This document shows, in pieces, positions 1 through 8,605 of a DNA stretch of 64,000 nt (position 1 is the first letter of the stretch; every line of letters starts with the position of its first letter). The notes below the pieces were generated by a model that had not been told where the DNA came from, did no database searches, and worked only from the letters and a program-made list of their open reading frames with translations. The stretch is from Mucilaginibacter_A sp964236465 (GTDB lineage: Bacteria > Bacteroidota > Bacteroidia > Sphingobacteriales > Sphingobacteriaceae): contig CAXSBZ010000002.1 in assembly GCA_964236465.1 (NCBI GenBank), positions 105,458 to 169,457 on the forward strand, written 5' to 3'. A program made the translations under genes and the position numbers.

Positions 1-123
1 AATTATATCCATATTGAAAAACTTACCACCATTGAAGAAGCTACTTTAAAAGAGATTTTCAAGATCATCAAAAATTTTCAGCTGGGCATCAAAGTGCGGT
101 TTACCAATCGCTTGTTAGGTTAA
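1..123 (+). CDS. C-terminal end of an unrecognised protein (partial)
   Basis: An open frame runs from the first base to a TAA at 121-123 and encodes about 40 residues beginning NYIHIEKLTTIEEATLKEI and ending RFTNRLLG. The gene starts outside the window. The visible part is amphipathic and charged, with no motif I recognise, so no function is assigned. It is followed at once by a copy of the dispersed 12-mer (132-143). Confidence 0.6.
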   Translation, partial: NYIHIEKLTTIEEATLKEIFKIIKNFQLGIKVRFTNRLLG

Positions 124-170
124 ATTTGGTGATGCTTCTTTTATCAGCATTAAATCAGAAATTGTCCTTC

Positions 171-311
171 TGCTTAAAACCGCAAACGCTTTAACCCAAA
201 AAATGCGGATACTTCTTTTATCGGTATAAAATTAAGAAGTAGTTTTTTTGCTTAAAACTGTAAACGCTTCAACCCAAAAAATGCGGATACTTCTTTTATC
301 GGCATAAAATT
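171..311. repeat. Tandem direct repeat, two ~63-bp units each holding the dispersed 12-mer
   Basis: Two nearly identical units lie at 171-233 and 249-311, offset by 78 bases. Each begins TGCTTAAAAC, continues through AACGCTT and AACCCAAAAAATGCGG, and ends in ATACTTCTTTTATCGG(T/C)ATAAAATT. A third copy of the core (ATGCTTCTTTTATC) precedes them at 132-145, so three core copies lie head to tail in the same orientation between the partial gene and the MFS gene. Confidence 0.8.
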
Positions 312-377
312 TTGCCAGCTAATTTCAACCTTGTTTTTTTCACCAAAAACTTGATTGCCGATAATTGTTTACCTGGC

Positions 378-1586
378 ATGAATGAAACAAATACGGCCGA
401 AACCAATCCCGGTTTAAGCAAACTAACTTTATGGGTGATGACTGTGGCCACCGGTTTGGTGGTGGCCAACTTGTATTACAGCCAGCCGCTGCTGGATGAT
501 ATTGCGCACACTTACCACGTTGGCAACGGTGCCGCCGGAAACATTGCGATGCTCACACAAGTTGGATACGCCACCGGAATGCTTTTTCTGATTCCGCTCG
601 GCGATATGCTGAAACGCAAAAAATTGATCATTGCGGATTTTGGTTTGATTGTTTTGGCCTTGCTCCTGGCCGCTTTTGCACCCAATTTTACGGTGCTGAT
701 GGTTGCCAGTTTTTTGATCGGTTTCACTTCTATTATTCCGCAACTGATTATCCCGATGGCTGCACATTTATCAAAACCGGAAGAACGCGGAAAAACTGTT
801 GGCCAGGTAATGAGCGGTTTGCTGATCGGGATTTTGCTTTCGAGGACGATCAGCGGTTACGTCGGCGCACATTACAGCTGGCAGGTTATGTTTATGATTG
901 CTGCCGGGCTGATGCTGTTTTTATGGGTGATCATTTACTTTTTGTTTCCGGAGATCGAGCCGCAGTACAAAGGCAGTTATGCGGATCTGATGCGTTCGCT
1001 CATCACCTTGATCCGCACAGAACCACTGTTGCGGCTGGCAGCCATCCGCGGGTTTTTGTGTTACGCCTGCTTTGGCGCGTTCTGGACAACGCTGATCTTT
1101 CTGCTTCGCCAGCCGCAATTTAATCTGGATAGTCAGGCAGCCGGTTTATTTGGCTTAGTTGGTGCTTTCGGCGCGCTTGGTGCTGCTTTTATGGGCAGAA
1201 TTAGCGACAAAAGCAATCCTTACGCGGTTACTACTTTTTCCATACTGCTGATTGTGATTTCTTATGTCGTGTTTTTTGTTTCCGGTCGCAGCCTCGTCGG
1301 TTTGGTTATCGGTGTAATTTTGCTCGATCTTGGCGTCCAGGCGACGCACATTTCCAACCAAACCATGATTTTTACTTTGGCAGCAGAAGCACGCAACCGG
1401 CTCAACACTGTTTATATGGTTTCTTACTTTTTGGGCGGAGCTACGGGCACTTTTCTGGCCAGCCGCGTTTGGAACACCTGGCATTGGCAAGGCGTAAGCA
1501 TGATTGGTTTGTCGCTGTCTGGTGCAGCATTATTAGTACACCTGCTTTACCGGAAAACGGTACAGTTGCAATATAAATTAAACTGA
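378..1586 (+). CDS. MFS transporter
   Basis: A 402-residue major facilitator superfamily permease with about twelve hydrophobic segments in two six-helix halves separated by a loop near residue 190. Typical features are the LYYSQPLLDDIA segment in helix 1 and PLGDMLKRKKLI after helix 2, the usual MFS loop 2-3 motif. I chose the ATG at 378 (MNETNTAET); the frame extends upstream to a TTG at 312, which would add an unlikely leader overlapping the upstream repeat. The family exports drugs or small metabolites by proton antiport; no substrate can be read here. It stands alone, with about 190 bases before the next ORF. Confidence 0.85.
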   Translation: MNETNTAETNPGLSKLTLWVMTVATGLVVANLYYSQPLLDDIAHTYHVGNGAAGNIAMLTQVGYATGMLFLIPLGDMLKRKKLIIADFGLIVLALLLAAFAPNFTVLMVASFLIGFTSIIPQLIIPMAAHLSKPEERGKTVGQVMSGLLIGILLSRTISGYVGAHYSWQVMFMIAAGLMLFLWVIIYFLFPEIEPQYKGSYADLMRSLITLIRTEPLLRLAAIRGFLCYACFGAFWTTLIFLLRQPQFNLDSQAAGLFGLVGAFGALGAAFMGRISDKSNPYAVTTFSILLIVISYVVFFVSGRSLVGLVIGVILLDLGVQATHISNQTMIFTLAAEARNRLNTVYMVSYFLGGATGTFLASRVWNTWHWQGVSMIGLSLSGAALLVHLLYRKTVQLQYKLN

Positions 1587-1773
1587 AGAAATTTTCTTGT
1601 GCCTTAAATATAATTTGTTTTTGGGGAAGCTAAAATAATAATTACTGTAGAAATATATTATATGGTGATTTTCAATATGTTACAAATTAATTTCTAAAAA
1701 CCTTGAAACTTTTTATTCAAAGTAAAGTCAATGGCATCATATTGGAAAAGATTTAAGCAGAACACTGTAAAAC

Positions 1774-1956
1774 ATGACTACTAAAAACAGCATTCCCGAC
1801 AAAAGTTCTGAAGAAAAAGATTGGGCTGATCCATCAAATCCGGAGAAGCCCAATGATAACAGAGATGAAGAGCAATTTACGCGGCAAGTAAATGAAGCTA
1901 AGAGAAGAAAGAATAATTTAACAGAAAAAGACCACATCGATAAACCCAAAAAGTAA
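1774..1956 (+). CDS. Small charged hypothetical protein
   Basis: Sixty residues, MTTKNSIPDKSSEEKDWADP onward, almost entirely charged or polar (many K, E, D, N), with no hydrophobic core, so probably disordered. The second to sixth codons contain an exact copy of the dispersed 12-mer (1782-1793, TAAAAACAGCAT). No homologous family is recognised. The antisense frame over the same bases looks like an artefact of composition. It could be a real small gene of the kind often found next to 46-aa peptides in this phylum. Confidence 0.45.
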   Translation: MTTKNSIPDKSSEEKDWADPSNPEKPNDNRDEEQFTRQVNEAKRRKNNLTEKDHIDKPKK

Positions 1957-1984
1957 ATTTTTTAAAATATCCAATCTAGCAATT

Positions 1985-2125
1985 ATGAAAAGCAATCTGT
2001 CCTCTATCAATAAAATGATCAAAAACTTTGATAAAGAGTTGAAACAATTATTAACTAACGAATTAGAAATCAACAAAATCAACCTTAAAAAAACAAATAA
2101 CCTTAATTTTTCTAAGACAGAATAA
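1985..2125 (+). CDS. Possible 46-aa peptide
   Basis: ATG at 1985, TAA ending at 2125; the peptide starts MKSNLSSINKMIKNF and is rich in K, N and L, consistent with a short amphipathic helix. It lies 28 bases after the preceding small gene and before a strong terminator (2165-2196), which suggests both are transcribed together. The function is unknown, and it could be a chance ORF in AT-rich DNA. Confidence 0.3.
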   Translation: MKSNLSSINKMIKNFDKELKQLLTNELEINKINLKKTNNLNFSKTE

Positions 2126-2164
2126 ACTAGAATTTGTATAAAAGATATATTATTTAAAAAGGTA

Positions 2165-2196
2165 AAAAGGCTTTGTTCAGTTGAACAAAGCCTTTT
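2165..2196. terminator. Bidirectional intrinsic terminator
   Basis: Near-perfect palindrome: AAAAGGCTTTGTTCA, two-base centre, TGAACAAAGCCTTTT, with A-run before and T-run after. It sits between the rightward small ORFs and the end of the leftward TonB receptor gene, so it can stop transcription from both sides. Confidence 0.85.
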
Positions 2197-2218
2197 GTAT
2201 TTTGATGAAATTTAAGTG

Positions 2219-4939
2219 TTATTTTAAGAGCTGATCAAACAATAAAGAAACATAATAAACTGCGCCAATTTGCGGATTACCGTAGGAAGTAACGTAATAT
2301 TTATTCAAAACATTTGATCCGCCTACTTTTATAGTACATTTTGCAGAAGTGATTTTGTAAGACACCTGCGCATCAACCGTCCCGAAAGCCGGAACGATGC
2401 CGGTTGCAAAAGGAGATTCCCACAAAAACTGGTCTTGCCAGCGATACTGCACATTGGCACCAATATTTTTGTAAATGTTACTGCTGTTGATACCCAGATT
2501 ATACCGGTAAGCAGGCGTGTTGTATTGATTGAACAATCCATTGCTTGAGCTGGTCAATTTGTTGTAGGAAACGTTTCCGGTTACATTAAATTTATACAAC
2601 TGGTAATCTGCACCAACAGCAAAACCATTGGTTTTAACTTTTGCCGGGTTGTTTACAGACGTTGTATAAACCTGATAATTCGCCAATCCCGCCGGGTTTC
2701 CCGGAGTTGGGTTTTGAATGAGAATTTGGTTGGAAATAAAGTTTTTATATTGATTGTAATAGTAATAAGCATCGAGCAGAAGCTTAGTGGTTACCAAACC
2801 TTTGTACCCGATTTCGTAAGCTTGTACGCTTTCCGGCTTAAAGTTTGTAAATGTATACGGTTGTAAAACAGCAGGATTGCCGGTTGCACTAAATTGCTGA
2901 AAACTTTGTAATGTGTAACCTTTGTTGGTGTTTAAATTATATTTATCAATCAGTTCCGGCAAACCACCAATAATCCTGGTACTTGGGCGTACCAGCAGAT
3001 CAATGTATTGGTTTTGAGTAGTTGGATTCCGATAGCCGGTTTGATAAGAAACCCGGATATTATTGTTCGGCAAAAATGTATAAACACCGGAAATGCGCGG
3101 CGTAAACTGGCCTTCAAAATTTTGGTTTTTATCGTAACGCAAAGAACCGGTTAGCTTTAATTTTTCATCTAAAAGCTTTTTAACTACTTGTGTATAAGCA
3201 CCAACTTCGTTAATGTTGATACTTCTGCTGAGATCATCAAACAGCGTTCCGTCAGAATGCAGCTTGTAAACGCGGTAGTTGGCACCCACCAAAATATCAA
3301 CCGCATTGTTTAGCAGTTTGGAAAAGTTGTACATGCCTTCTGCATTGTACAGATTGGATTTATCATTGAATTTAGCACCGCCGCCGGGGCCGATAGTTTT
3401 GCCGGTTATTTGATCTTTCAAAGTTTGAAATGCTGCTGATCCGGGCTGCGGCCGGCCGTTATCTGCAACAGCGCGGGCAATTTGCTGCGCTACGGCATCA
3501 CTTTGGGGGCCGGCTAATCCAATGGGTGTTAAAACAAGCGGACTTCCAAGCCGCGCACCGTTATAAACCTGTGCAAATTGTGTAAACCAGGTGGTTGATG
3601 GCTTCCAGTATTCATTGATCAAAGTTCCTAAAGCTGTTGCATTGTAAGCATCGCCTGAGCGTTCCTGAGTAGTGTATCCGCGCAAAAAGAAATCTGCACC
3701 GCGCAATTCTAATTTGTACTGGCCTAAAGTAAAATTCTTTAAAGAATACCGATCAGAACCGGTATAGACTGAAGTACCAACGCCATAATTTGCCTGTGCA
3801 ATCGCTTCCAGGTTATCATTGAACTTATAGTGCAAAGCACCCAAAGTTTTGATAGATTTTGTAGTGTAATCAACCAAAGTATTTTCATTGTAGCCGGTGC
3901 GCGAAACGGTTTGCCCATTCAGCAGTCCAGCCGTGATACCAAAAGTAGTGTTAATTTCATCGCCATAAACATTCACCCCATCATAATTCGGGTCGCTTGT
4001 ACGCGTTCCTGTTTTGGTTGTCAGGTTCAAACGGTTATAATCTGTATAATTTCTGGCCTGCCAATCGTTTGCTTTCAGGTAAGAAAAATCAACCTTAAAA
4101 GCAAAACGATTGTTGAACGCTTTGGCAAAACGCAAACTGTAATCATTATAAATCGATGCTTTTTGCTGCGGATCGTTTACGTGGTTGACACCGGTTTTCA
4201 GCAAAACACTTAAACCCTGATAGGTAAACGGGCTTTTGGAAGTCATCAGCAAAGTTCCGTTGATGCCGCCGGCTCCGTACAAAGCCGAAGACGCGCCGGG
4301 CAGCAATTCGGCGTTGTCCACATCAATTTCAGAAAGCCCGACAATATTGCCGATAGAGAAATTCAATCCCGGAGCCTGGTTGTCCATGCCATCTACAAAC
4401 TGGTTGAAACGCTCATTGCCATTGGAATTAAAACCGCGCGTGTTGATGGATTTAAAAGTTAAACTTTGCGCGCTCAATTCCACGCCTTTTAAATTGGCTA
4501 AAGCATCATAAAAAGATGGTGCGGCAGCTTGCTGAATGGCAGCAGCACTCATCCGCTCGATGGAAACCGGCGATTCCAAAATCCTTTCCGGTGTGCGTGA
4601 GGCCGCAACAACCACTTCCTGGCCTAAAATCCCTTGCTGGTTTAATTCAAAATTCAAATTAGTGGAAGAACCGGTTATTTGCTGTTCGATAGTTTGATAA
4701 CCGATGTAAGAAACAACCAACGTAAAAGGCTTTTGCCTGGTGGTTTTGAAGCTGAAACGGCCGCCGGCATCTGTAGAAGTACCCGAACCGCCTTTTAACG
4801 ATACGGTTACGCCAACCAGTTTTTCTTTAGAAGTTTTATCGGAAACAGTGCCCGATATGGTTGTTTGTGCAGATAGTTTTGCCTCAGATAAAAAAATAAA
4901 AAGAAGCACACAAACCAGGTTTGTAAAAAATGTCTTCAT
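2219..4939 (-). CDS. TonB-dependent outer-membrane receptor
   Basis: A 906-residue outer-membrane receptor. Residues 1-25 are a Sec signal peptide (MKTFFTNLVCVLLFIFLSEA, cut after SAQ). Residues 26-115 form a carboxypeptidase-regulatory-like beta-sandwich (TISGTVSDKTSKEKLVGVTV), followed by a plug domain (QEVVVAASRTPERILESPVSIERM; GINGTLLMTSK) and a C-terminal 22-strand barrel ending YYVSLLFDQLLK. No SusD-like lipoprotein gene is adjacent, so it is not a classic polysaccharide SusCD pair; uptake of a siderophore, vitamin or other small ligand is more likely, but the substrate is unknown. It is transcribed alone. A near-match to the dispersed 12-mer (AAAAGAAGCAC) falls in the signal-peptide codons. 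Confidence 0.9.
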   Translation of the reverse strand: MKTFFTNLVCVLLFIFLSEAKLSAQTTISGTVSDKTSKEKLVGVTVSLKGGSGTSTDAGGRFSFKTTRQKPFTLVVSYIGYQTIEQQITGSSTNLNFELNQQGILGQEVVVAASRTPERILESPVSIERMSAAAIQQAAAPSFYDALANLKGVELSAQSLTFKSINTRGFNSNGNERFNQFVDGMDNQAPGLNFSIGNIVGLSEIDVDNAELLPGASSALYGAGGINGTLLMTSKSPFTYQGLSVLLKTGVNHVNDPQQKASIYNDYSLRFAKAFNNRFAFKVDFSYLKANDWQARNYTDYNRLNLTTKTGTRTSDPNYDGVNVYGDEINTTFGITAGLLNGQTVSRTGYNENTLVDYTTKSIKTLGALHYKFNDNLEAIAQANYGVGTSVYTGSDRYSLKNFTLGQYKLELRGADFFLRGYTTQERSGDAYNATALGTLINEYWKPSTTWFTQFAQVYNGARLGSPLVLTPIGLAGPQSDAVAQQIARAVADNGRPQPGSAAFQTLKDQITGKTIGPGGGAKFNDKSNLYNAEGMYNFSKLLNNAVDILVGANYRVYKLHSDGTLFDDLSRSININEVGAYTQVVKKLLDEKLKLTGSLRYDKNQNFEGQFTPRISGVYTFLPNNNIRVSYQTGYRNPTTQNQYIDLLVRPSTRIIGGLPELIDKYNLNTNKGYTLQSFQQFSATGNPAVLQPYTFTNFKPESVQAYEIGYKGLVTTKLLLDAYYYYNQYKNFISNQILIQNPTPGNPAGLANYQVYTTSVNNPAKVKTNGFAVGADYQLYKFNVTGNVSYNKLTSSSNGLFNQYNTPAYRYNLGINSSNIYKNIGANVQYRWQDQFLWESPFATGIVPAFGTVDAQVSYKITSAKCTIKVGGSNVLNKYYVTSYGNPQIGAVYYVSLLFDQLLK

Positions 4940-5024
4940 AAAATTACAATAATTAAGTTTAGGTTGATTTTTTAAAAACTATCAGTTAAAAAAGCTTATG
5001 TAAAAGAAGACAAATTTTTTTGCA

Positions 5025-5097
5025 GATAAAAGAAGTATTTAATAAATTATTAAGGTTGTACGCTGATAATAAAGCAGTTGCTGATGCTTCTTTTAGC
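5025..5097. repeat. Inverted pair of the dispersed 12-mer, long spacer
   Basis: GATAAAAGAAGTAT at 5025-5038 faces ATGCTTCTTTTA at 5084-5095 across a 45-base AT-rich spacer, upstream of the TonB receptor and just beyond the stop of lpxB. A truncated copy (GTAAAAGAAGACA) lies at 5000-5012. The pair can fold, but the spacer is long for a terminator. Confidence 0.65.
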
Positions 5098-5115
5098 ACC
5101 CTTTTTTCAATAAGG

Positions 5116-6225
5116 TTATTTTCCGAGATAGCCAATCATCAAATCAGCCGTTTTTGCAGATGCGCCGGCCTCGCCCATTTTTTCATCTAAAAGATCGTAA
5201 TTGTCAAGCATTGTTTGTCGGTAAGTTTGATCGTTTAATAAACGTTCTAATTCCTGGCCGACCTTTTCCGGCGTGCAATCCTGCTGGATCAGTTCTTTCA
5301 CAATTTCCCGGTCCATAATCAAATTCACCAAAGAAATAAAACGGATTTTGATAACCGCGCGGGCAATGGCAATACTAAGCGGGTTGCCTTTGTACAAAAC
5401 CACCTGCGGAACATGGAACAAAGCGGTTTCCAAAGTAGCCGTGCCCGAAGCGACCAAAGCCGCATCGGCATGTTCCAGCAGGTCATAAGTTTGGTTGAAA
5501 ATAACGGGTACCATTTTTTTGCTTGTAAAAGAAGCATAATGGTTTTGATCAAAAGAAGGCGCACCGGCAATCACAAACTGATAATTCGGAAATTGATCGA
5601 CGAGCTGCATCATCACCGGCAAAATCCCTTTCAGTTCCTGTTTGCGGCTTCCGGGCAGCAAAGCTACAATTGGTTTTTGGCTGAGGTTATTTTGGGCGAG
5701 GAACGACTCGTTTTTTTGGTGCCTAAAAACAGCATCGAGCAAAGGATTGCCAATGTAATCCACTTTCATGTCCCAGGATTTATAAAAATCAACTTCAAAA
5801 GGCAGGATGCAAAACATTTTGTCCACCACTTTTTTGATTTTCAAAACCCGTTTCTGGTTCCAGGCCCAAACTTTTGGCGAAATATAATAGAAAACCTTGA
5901 AACCTTTTTCTTTACAAAAAGCGGCAACTTTTAGGTTGAAGCCGGGAAAATCAATCGGGATAACCACATCCGGTTTCCAAACTGCAATATCTTCCTTGCA
6001 ACTTTTCATGTTTTTCAGGATTTTGCGTAGGTTCAAAGCCACTTCCACGAAACCCATGTAAGCCATATCTGCATAATGTTTCACCAACGTTCCGCCTTCG
6101 GCCTGCATTAAATCGCCGCCAAAAAAACGAAATTCTGCCTTTGGATCCCTTGCTTTTAAAGCTGCCATCAAGTTTGCGCCATGCAGATCGCCCGAAGCTT
6201 CCCCGGCTATCAGATAGTATTTCAT
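5116..6225 (-). CDS. lpxB: Lipid-A-disaccharide synthase
   Basis: 369 residues, the usual LpxB length. This peripheral inner-membrane GT19 glycosyltransferase joins UDP-2,3-diacylglucosamine to lipid X, giving the lipid A disaccharide. Family landmarks are visible in order: YLIAGEASGDLHGANL at the N-terminus, IPIDFPGFN near 90, YYISPKVWAWNQKR near 115, LLPGSRKQEL near 190 and ASGTATLETAL near 260. The start overlaps the stop of the preceding small membrane gene by four bases (ATGA), so translation is probably coupled. Two exact dispersed 12-mers lie in its codons (5526-5537 and 5724-5735). Confidence 0.95.
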   Translation of the reverse strand: MKYYLIAGEASGDLHGANLMAALKARDPKAEFRFFGGDLMQAEGGTLVKHYADMAYMGFVEVALNLRKILKNMKSCKEDIAVWKPDVVIPIDFPGFNLKVAAFCKEKGFKVFYYISPKVWAWNQKRVLKIKKVVDKMFCILPFEVDFYKSWDMKVDYIGNPLLDAVFRHQKNESFLAQNNLSQKPIVALLPGSRKQELKGILPVMMQLVDQFPNYQFVIAGAPSFDQNHYASFTSKKMVPVIFNQTYDLLEHADAALVASGTATLETALFHVPQVVLYKGNPLSIAIARAVIKIRFISLVNLIMDREIVKELIQQDCTPEKVGQELERLLNDQTYRQTMLDNYDLLDEKMGEAGASAKTADLMIGYLGK

Positions 6226-6485
6226 CGAAGTTTTATTTTAAAGATAAAAGTCAGGATCAGCACCAGAAAAGTTATGAGCAATATGCCAGTTGCCGTTTTA
6301 TCTGCTTCGGATTTAAAACTAAAACGCACCAAAAACAGATTGGCCGCAATAGCAATTAGATACGGAACGCCGGGTTTTGCAGGCATAAGCTGATCTTTAA
6401 AAATTACTTCAGCCAAAAAATAAGCCAGCAAAGGCAATATCAAACCCAGCAGCGCACCAAAAGCATAATTATTTTTAACTGGCAT
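6222..6485 (-). CDS. Small membrane protein between surE and lpxB
   Basis: 87 residues with three hydrophobic segments (about 8-27, 41-54 and 64-83) and a short basic tail (FKIKLR), so an inner-membrane protein with no known domain. It overlaps the lpxB start by four bases and lies about 100 bases downstream of surE, so the three genes probably form one leftward unit. The position suggests an accessory role near envelope synthesis, but nothing in the sequence proves that. Confidence 0.7.
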   Translation of the reverse strand: MPVKNNYAFGALLGLILPLLAYFLAEVIFKDQLMPAKPGVPYLIAIAANLFLVRFSFKSEADKTATGILLITFLVLILTFIFKIKLR

Positions 6486-6583
6486 CAGCCAAAATTACGA
6501 GAATGAAAGAAATAATTTGCAATGCTTCTTTTATCACCCTAAAAACAGCAGCTTAAAAAGAATAGAAGAATCAGGTTTTTAAT

Positions 6584-7360
6584 TTAACTATTAAATTTCC
6601 AGCTGTTTAGCAATCCGATGGCGTGATGTGCGGTCATATCAAACTGCACCGGAACCACCGAAACATAATTGTGTTCTAAAGCCCAAACATCAGTATCTTC
6701 GCCTTGATCGTTCACCTGGAAAACACCTGTCAGCCAGTAGTATTTTCGTTTCTGCGGATCTAAACGCTCGTCAAATTCTTCGGCCCATTTGGCATTTGCC
6801 TGCCGACAAATTTTGATGCCTTTTATCTCTTTTGTGTTTGGAAAGTTGACGTTGAGCAAAGTAGCTTGCGGCAAACCGTGGCTCAAAACCTGTTCTGCAA
6901 TTTGTTTGATATATTTTTTTGCGGAAGAAAAATCAGCTTCCTGCGTAAAATCATCCAGCGAAAAACCGATGGACGGAATGCTTTCAATCGCACCTTCTAC
7001 CGCTGCCGACATCGTGCCGGAATACAGCACATTGATGGAATTATTCAAGCCATGATTGATCCCGGAAACGCACAGATCAGGTTTTTTCCCTTTGAAAACC
7101 ACGTTGACGGCCAGCTTCACACAATCCACCGGCGTGCCCGAGCATTTGTACATTTCCACGCCTTCATACAAATCCACTTTGTCCAAACGCAGCGGTTTGC
7201 CGATGGTGATGGCGTGGCCCATTCCGGATTGCGGACTATCCGGCGCAACGACAACTACATGGCCGATTTCCTGCATCACTTCAATCAGCACTTTGATGCC
7301 GGGTGCCGTAATGCCATCATCGTTTACGACTAAAATAGTTGGTTTTGTTGCTTTTGCCAT
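6584..7360 (-). CDS. surE: 5'/3'-nucleotidase SurE
   Basis: 258 residues. SurE is a cytoplasmic metal-dependent phosphatase of nucleoside monophosphates, linked to stationary-phase survival. The metal site is visible: ILVVNDDGITAPGI near residue 9 (Asp-Asp pair), SPQSGMGHAIT near 43 and CVSGINHGLN near 97. C-terminal LLNVNFPN is also typical. It is the first gene of a leftward unit with the small membrane gene and lpxB. An exact dispersed 12-mer (6522-6533) lies just beyond its stop codon. Confidence 0.95.
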   Translation of the reverse strand: MAKATKPTILVVNDDGITAPGIKVLIEVMQEIGHVVVVAPDSPQSGMGHAITIGKPLRLDKVDLYEGVEMYKCSGTPVDCVKLAVNVVFKGKKPDLCVSGINHGLNNSINVLYSGTMSAAVEGAIESIPSIGFSLDDFTQEADFSSAKKYIKQIAEQVLSHGLPQATLLNVNFPNTKEIKGIKICRQANAKWAEEFDERLDPQKRKYYWLTGVFQVNDQGEDTDVWALEHNYVSVVPVQFDMTAHHAIGLLNSWKFNS

Positions 7361-7398
7361 GCCGCGAAATTATAAATAAGATTTTTTATATTTGATAG

Positions 7399-7956
7399 AT
7401 GCTGACCGCCGAAAATAAAACCAGATATACCGCCGAGGATTACATGCTTTTGGAAGAAGGTGCACCTTTTCAATTAATTGATTATGATTTAATTATGTCG
7501 CCTTCGCCCAGTCCATATCACCAAAGAATTTCTTTTGAACTGTCAATACAACTTGGCATTTTTTTAAGAGCGACAAAAAATAAAGGTTACGCTGCATCTG
7601 CACCATTGGATATATTTTTTGATAATGGAAATATCGTCCAACCAGATTTAATTTATATTTCTGAAAGCAGAAAACCTGAGCTTGTAAAAAATAAAATACA
7701 AGGTGCGCCGGATTTAGTAATCGAAATCCTGTCTCCTTCCAACGGCTATTACGATTTGCGGCAAAAGAAAGACATTTACGAAAAGTACGGTGTTGCTGAA
7801 TATATAATAATTGATCCAATTCAGCAATCCGTAGAGGTTCACGTTTTAAAAGACAATGCTTTTTTTATCGACCAAAAAGTGAAACTTCCAGGCAGTTTTT
7901 ATTCACTTGTTTTGAAAGAGTTTTCTGTTGATTTAGAAGAACTTTTTTCAATCTAA
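7399..7956 (+). CDS. Uma2 family (DUF820) protein, copy 1
   Basis: 185 residues with the restriction-endonuclease-like fold of the Uma2/DUF820 family: TAEDYMLLEEGAPFQLIDYDLIMSP at the N-terminus, the YISES(R) strand after QPDLI, and the core PDLVIEILSPSNGYYDLRQKKDIYEKYGV containing the PD...(E)xL and distal K typical of a PD-(D/E)XK site. Such proteins are assumed nucleases of unknown biological role. The next gene is a close paralogue 13 bases downstream, so this is a tandem duplication. A near-copy of the dispersed 12-mer lies at 7855-7866. Confidence 0.8.
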   Translation: MLTAENKTRYTAEDYMLLEEGAPFQLIDYDLIMSPSPSPYHQRISFELSIQLGIFLRATKNKGYAASAPLDIFFDNGNIVQPDLIYISESRKPELVKNKIQGAPDLVIEILSPSNGYYDLRQKKDIYEKYGVAEYIIIDPIQQSVEVHVLKDNAFFIDQKVKLPGSFYSLVLKEFSVDLEELFSI

Positions 7957-7969
7957 CTTTCAATCAATT

Positions 7970-8521
7970 ATGCTTACTGAAACAAAAAACAAATACACTG
8001 AAAAAGATTACATGCTTTTGGAAGAAGGTGCACCTTTTCAGTTGATCAATTATGATTTAATTATGTCTCCCGCACCAACACATTTGCATCAAACAATTAT
8101 CATTCGTCTTGCACAACACATCTCAAACTATCTGGATAAAACCAATGACGGAGGCTATTTTTTGATTGCCCCAACTGATGTGAAGTTGAACGATGGCAAC
8201 ATTTTTCAACCCGATTTAATTTTTGTTTCCGCAGAAAACAGGAAGAAAATAGTTAATGGTAAAATTAATTTTGCGCCGGATTTATGTATCGAAATCCTAT
8301 CTCCTTCTACTGCTTATTATGATATCAAACACAAAAAAAGAATGTATGAAAGTTATGGCGTAAAAGAATATGTGATTATTGATCCTTTGGAAGTGAGCGC
8401 AGAAGTTTACAGATCAACCGAACAATCTTTCGCACTTAAAGAAACGGTTTATGCGGAAGGAAATCTGGTTTTACAAACAATAGCAGGATTTTCAGTTTCC
8501 TTTGAAAAGCTTTTTTTGTAA
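7970..8521 (+). CDS. Uma2 family (DUF820) protein, copy 2
   Basis: 183 residues, clearly paralogous to the gene before it: both begin with KYTEKDYMLLEEGAPFQL-like and share LIMSP, QPDLI and the PDLCIEILSPSTAYYD core followed by a basic helix. The presumed nuclease residues (D of PDLC, E of IEI, K of KHKK) are kept in both copies, so neither looks dead. The two were probably duplicated in place and have since diverged. It converges with acs; a hairpin made of the dispersed repeat lies between them. Confidence 0.8.
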   Translation: MLTETKNKYTEKDYMLLEEGAPFQLINYDLIMSPAPTHLHQTIIIRLAQHISNYLDKTNDGGYFLIAPTDVKLNDGNIFQPDLIFVSAENRKKIVNGKINFAPDLCIEILSPSTAYYDIKHKKRMYESYGVKEYVIIDPLEVSAEVYRSTEQSFALKETVYAEGNLVLQTIAGFSVSFEKLFL

Positions 8522-8564
8522 ATAAAAAAGGAAGCCTAAATTAAGTTTCCTCCAATTTTTAAGT

Positions 8565-8601
8565 GGTAAAAGAAGCATCGAAATCAAATACTTCTTTTAC
8601 C
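8565..8601. terminator. Hairpin of two inverted dispersed 12-mers between convergent genes
   Basis: GGTAAAAGAAGCAT, a nine-base loop (CGAAATCAA), then ATACTTCTTTTACC: a 14-bp stem with one mismatch. It lies between the stop codons of the rightward Uma2 pair and leftward acs, where a bidirectional terminator would be expected. It lacks a GC-rich stem, so termination is plausible but not certain. Confidence 0.6.
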
Positions 8602-8605
8602 GATC

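Noticed and set aside
7387..7394. TATATTTG as -7 promoter element of the first Uma2 gene
   Set aside because: It ends only four bases before the start codon, which would leave no leader, and no TTG lies at the proper distance.
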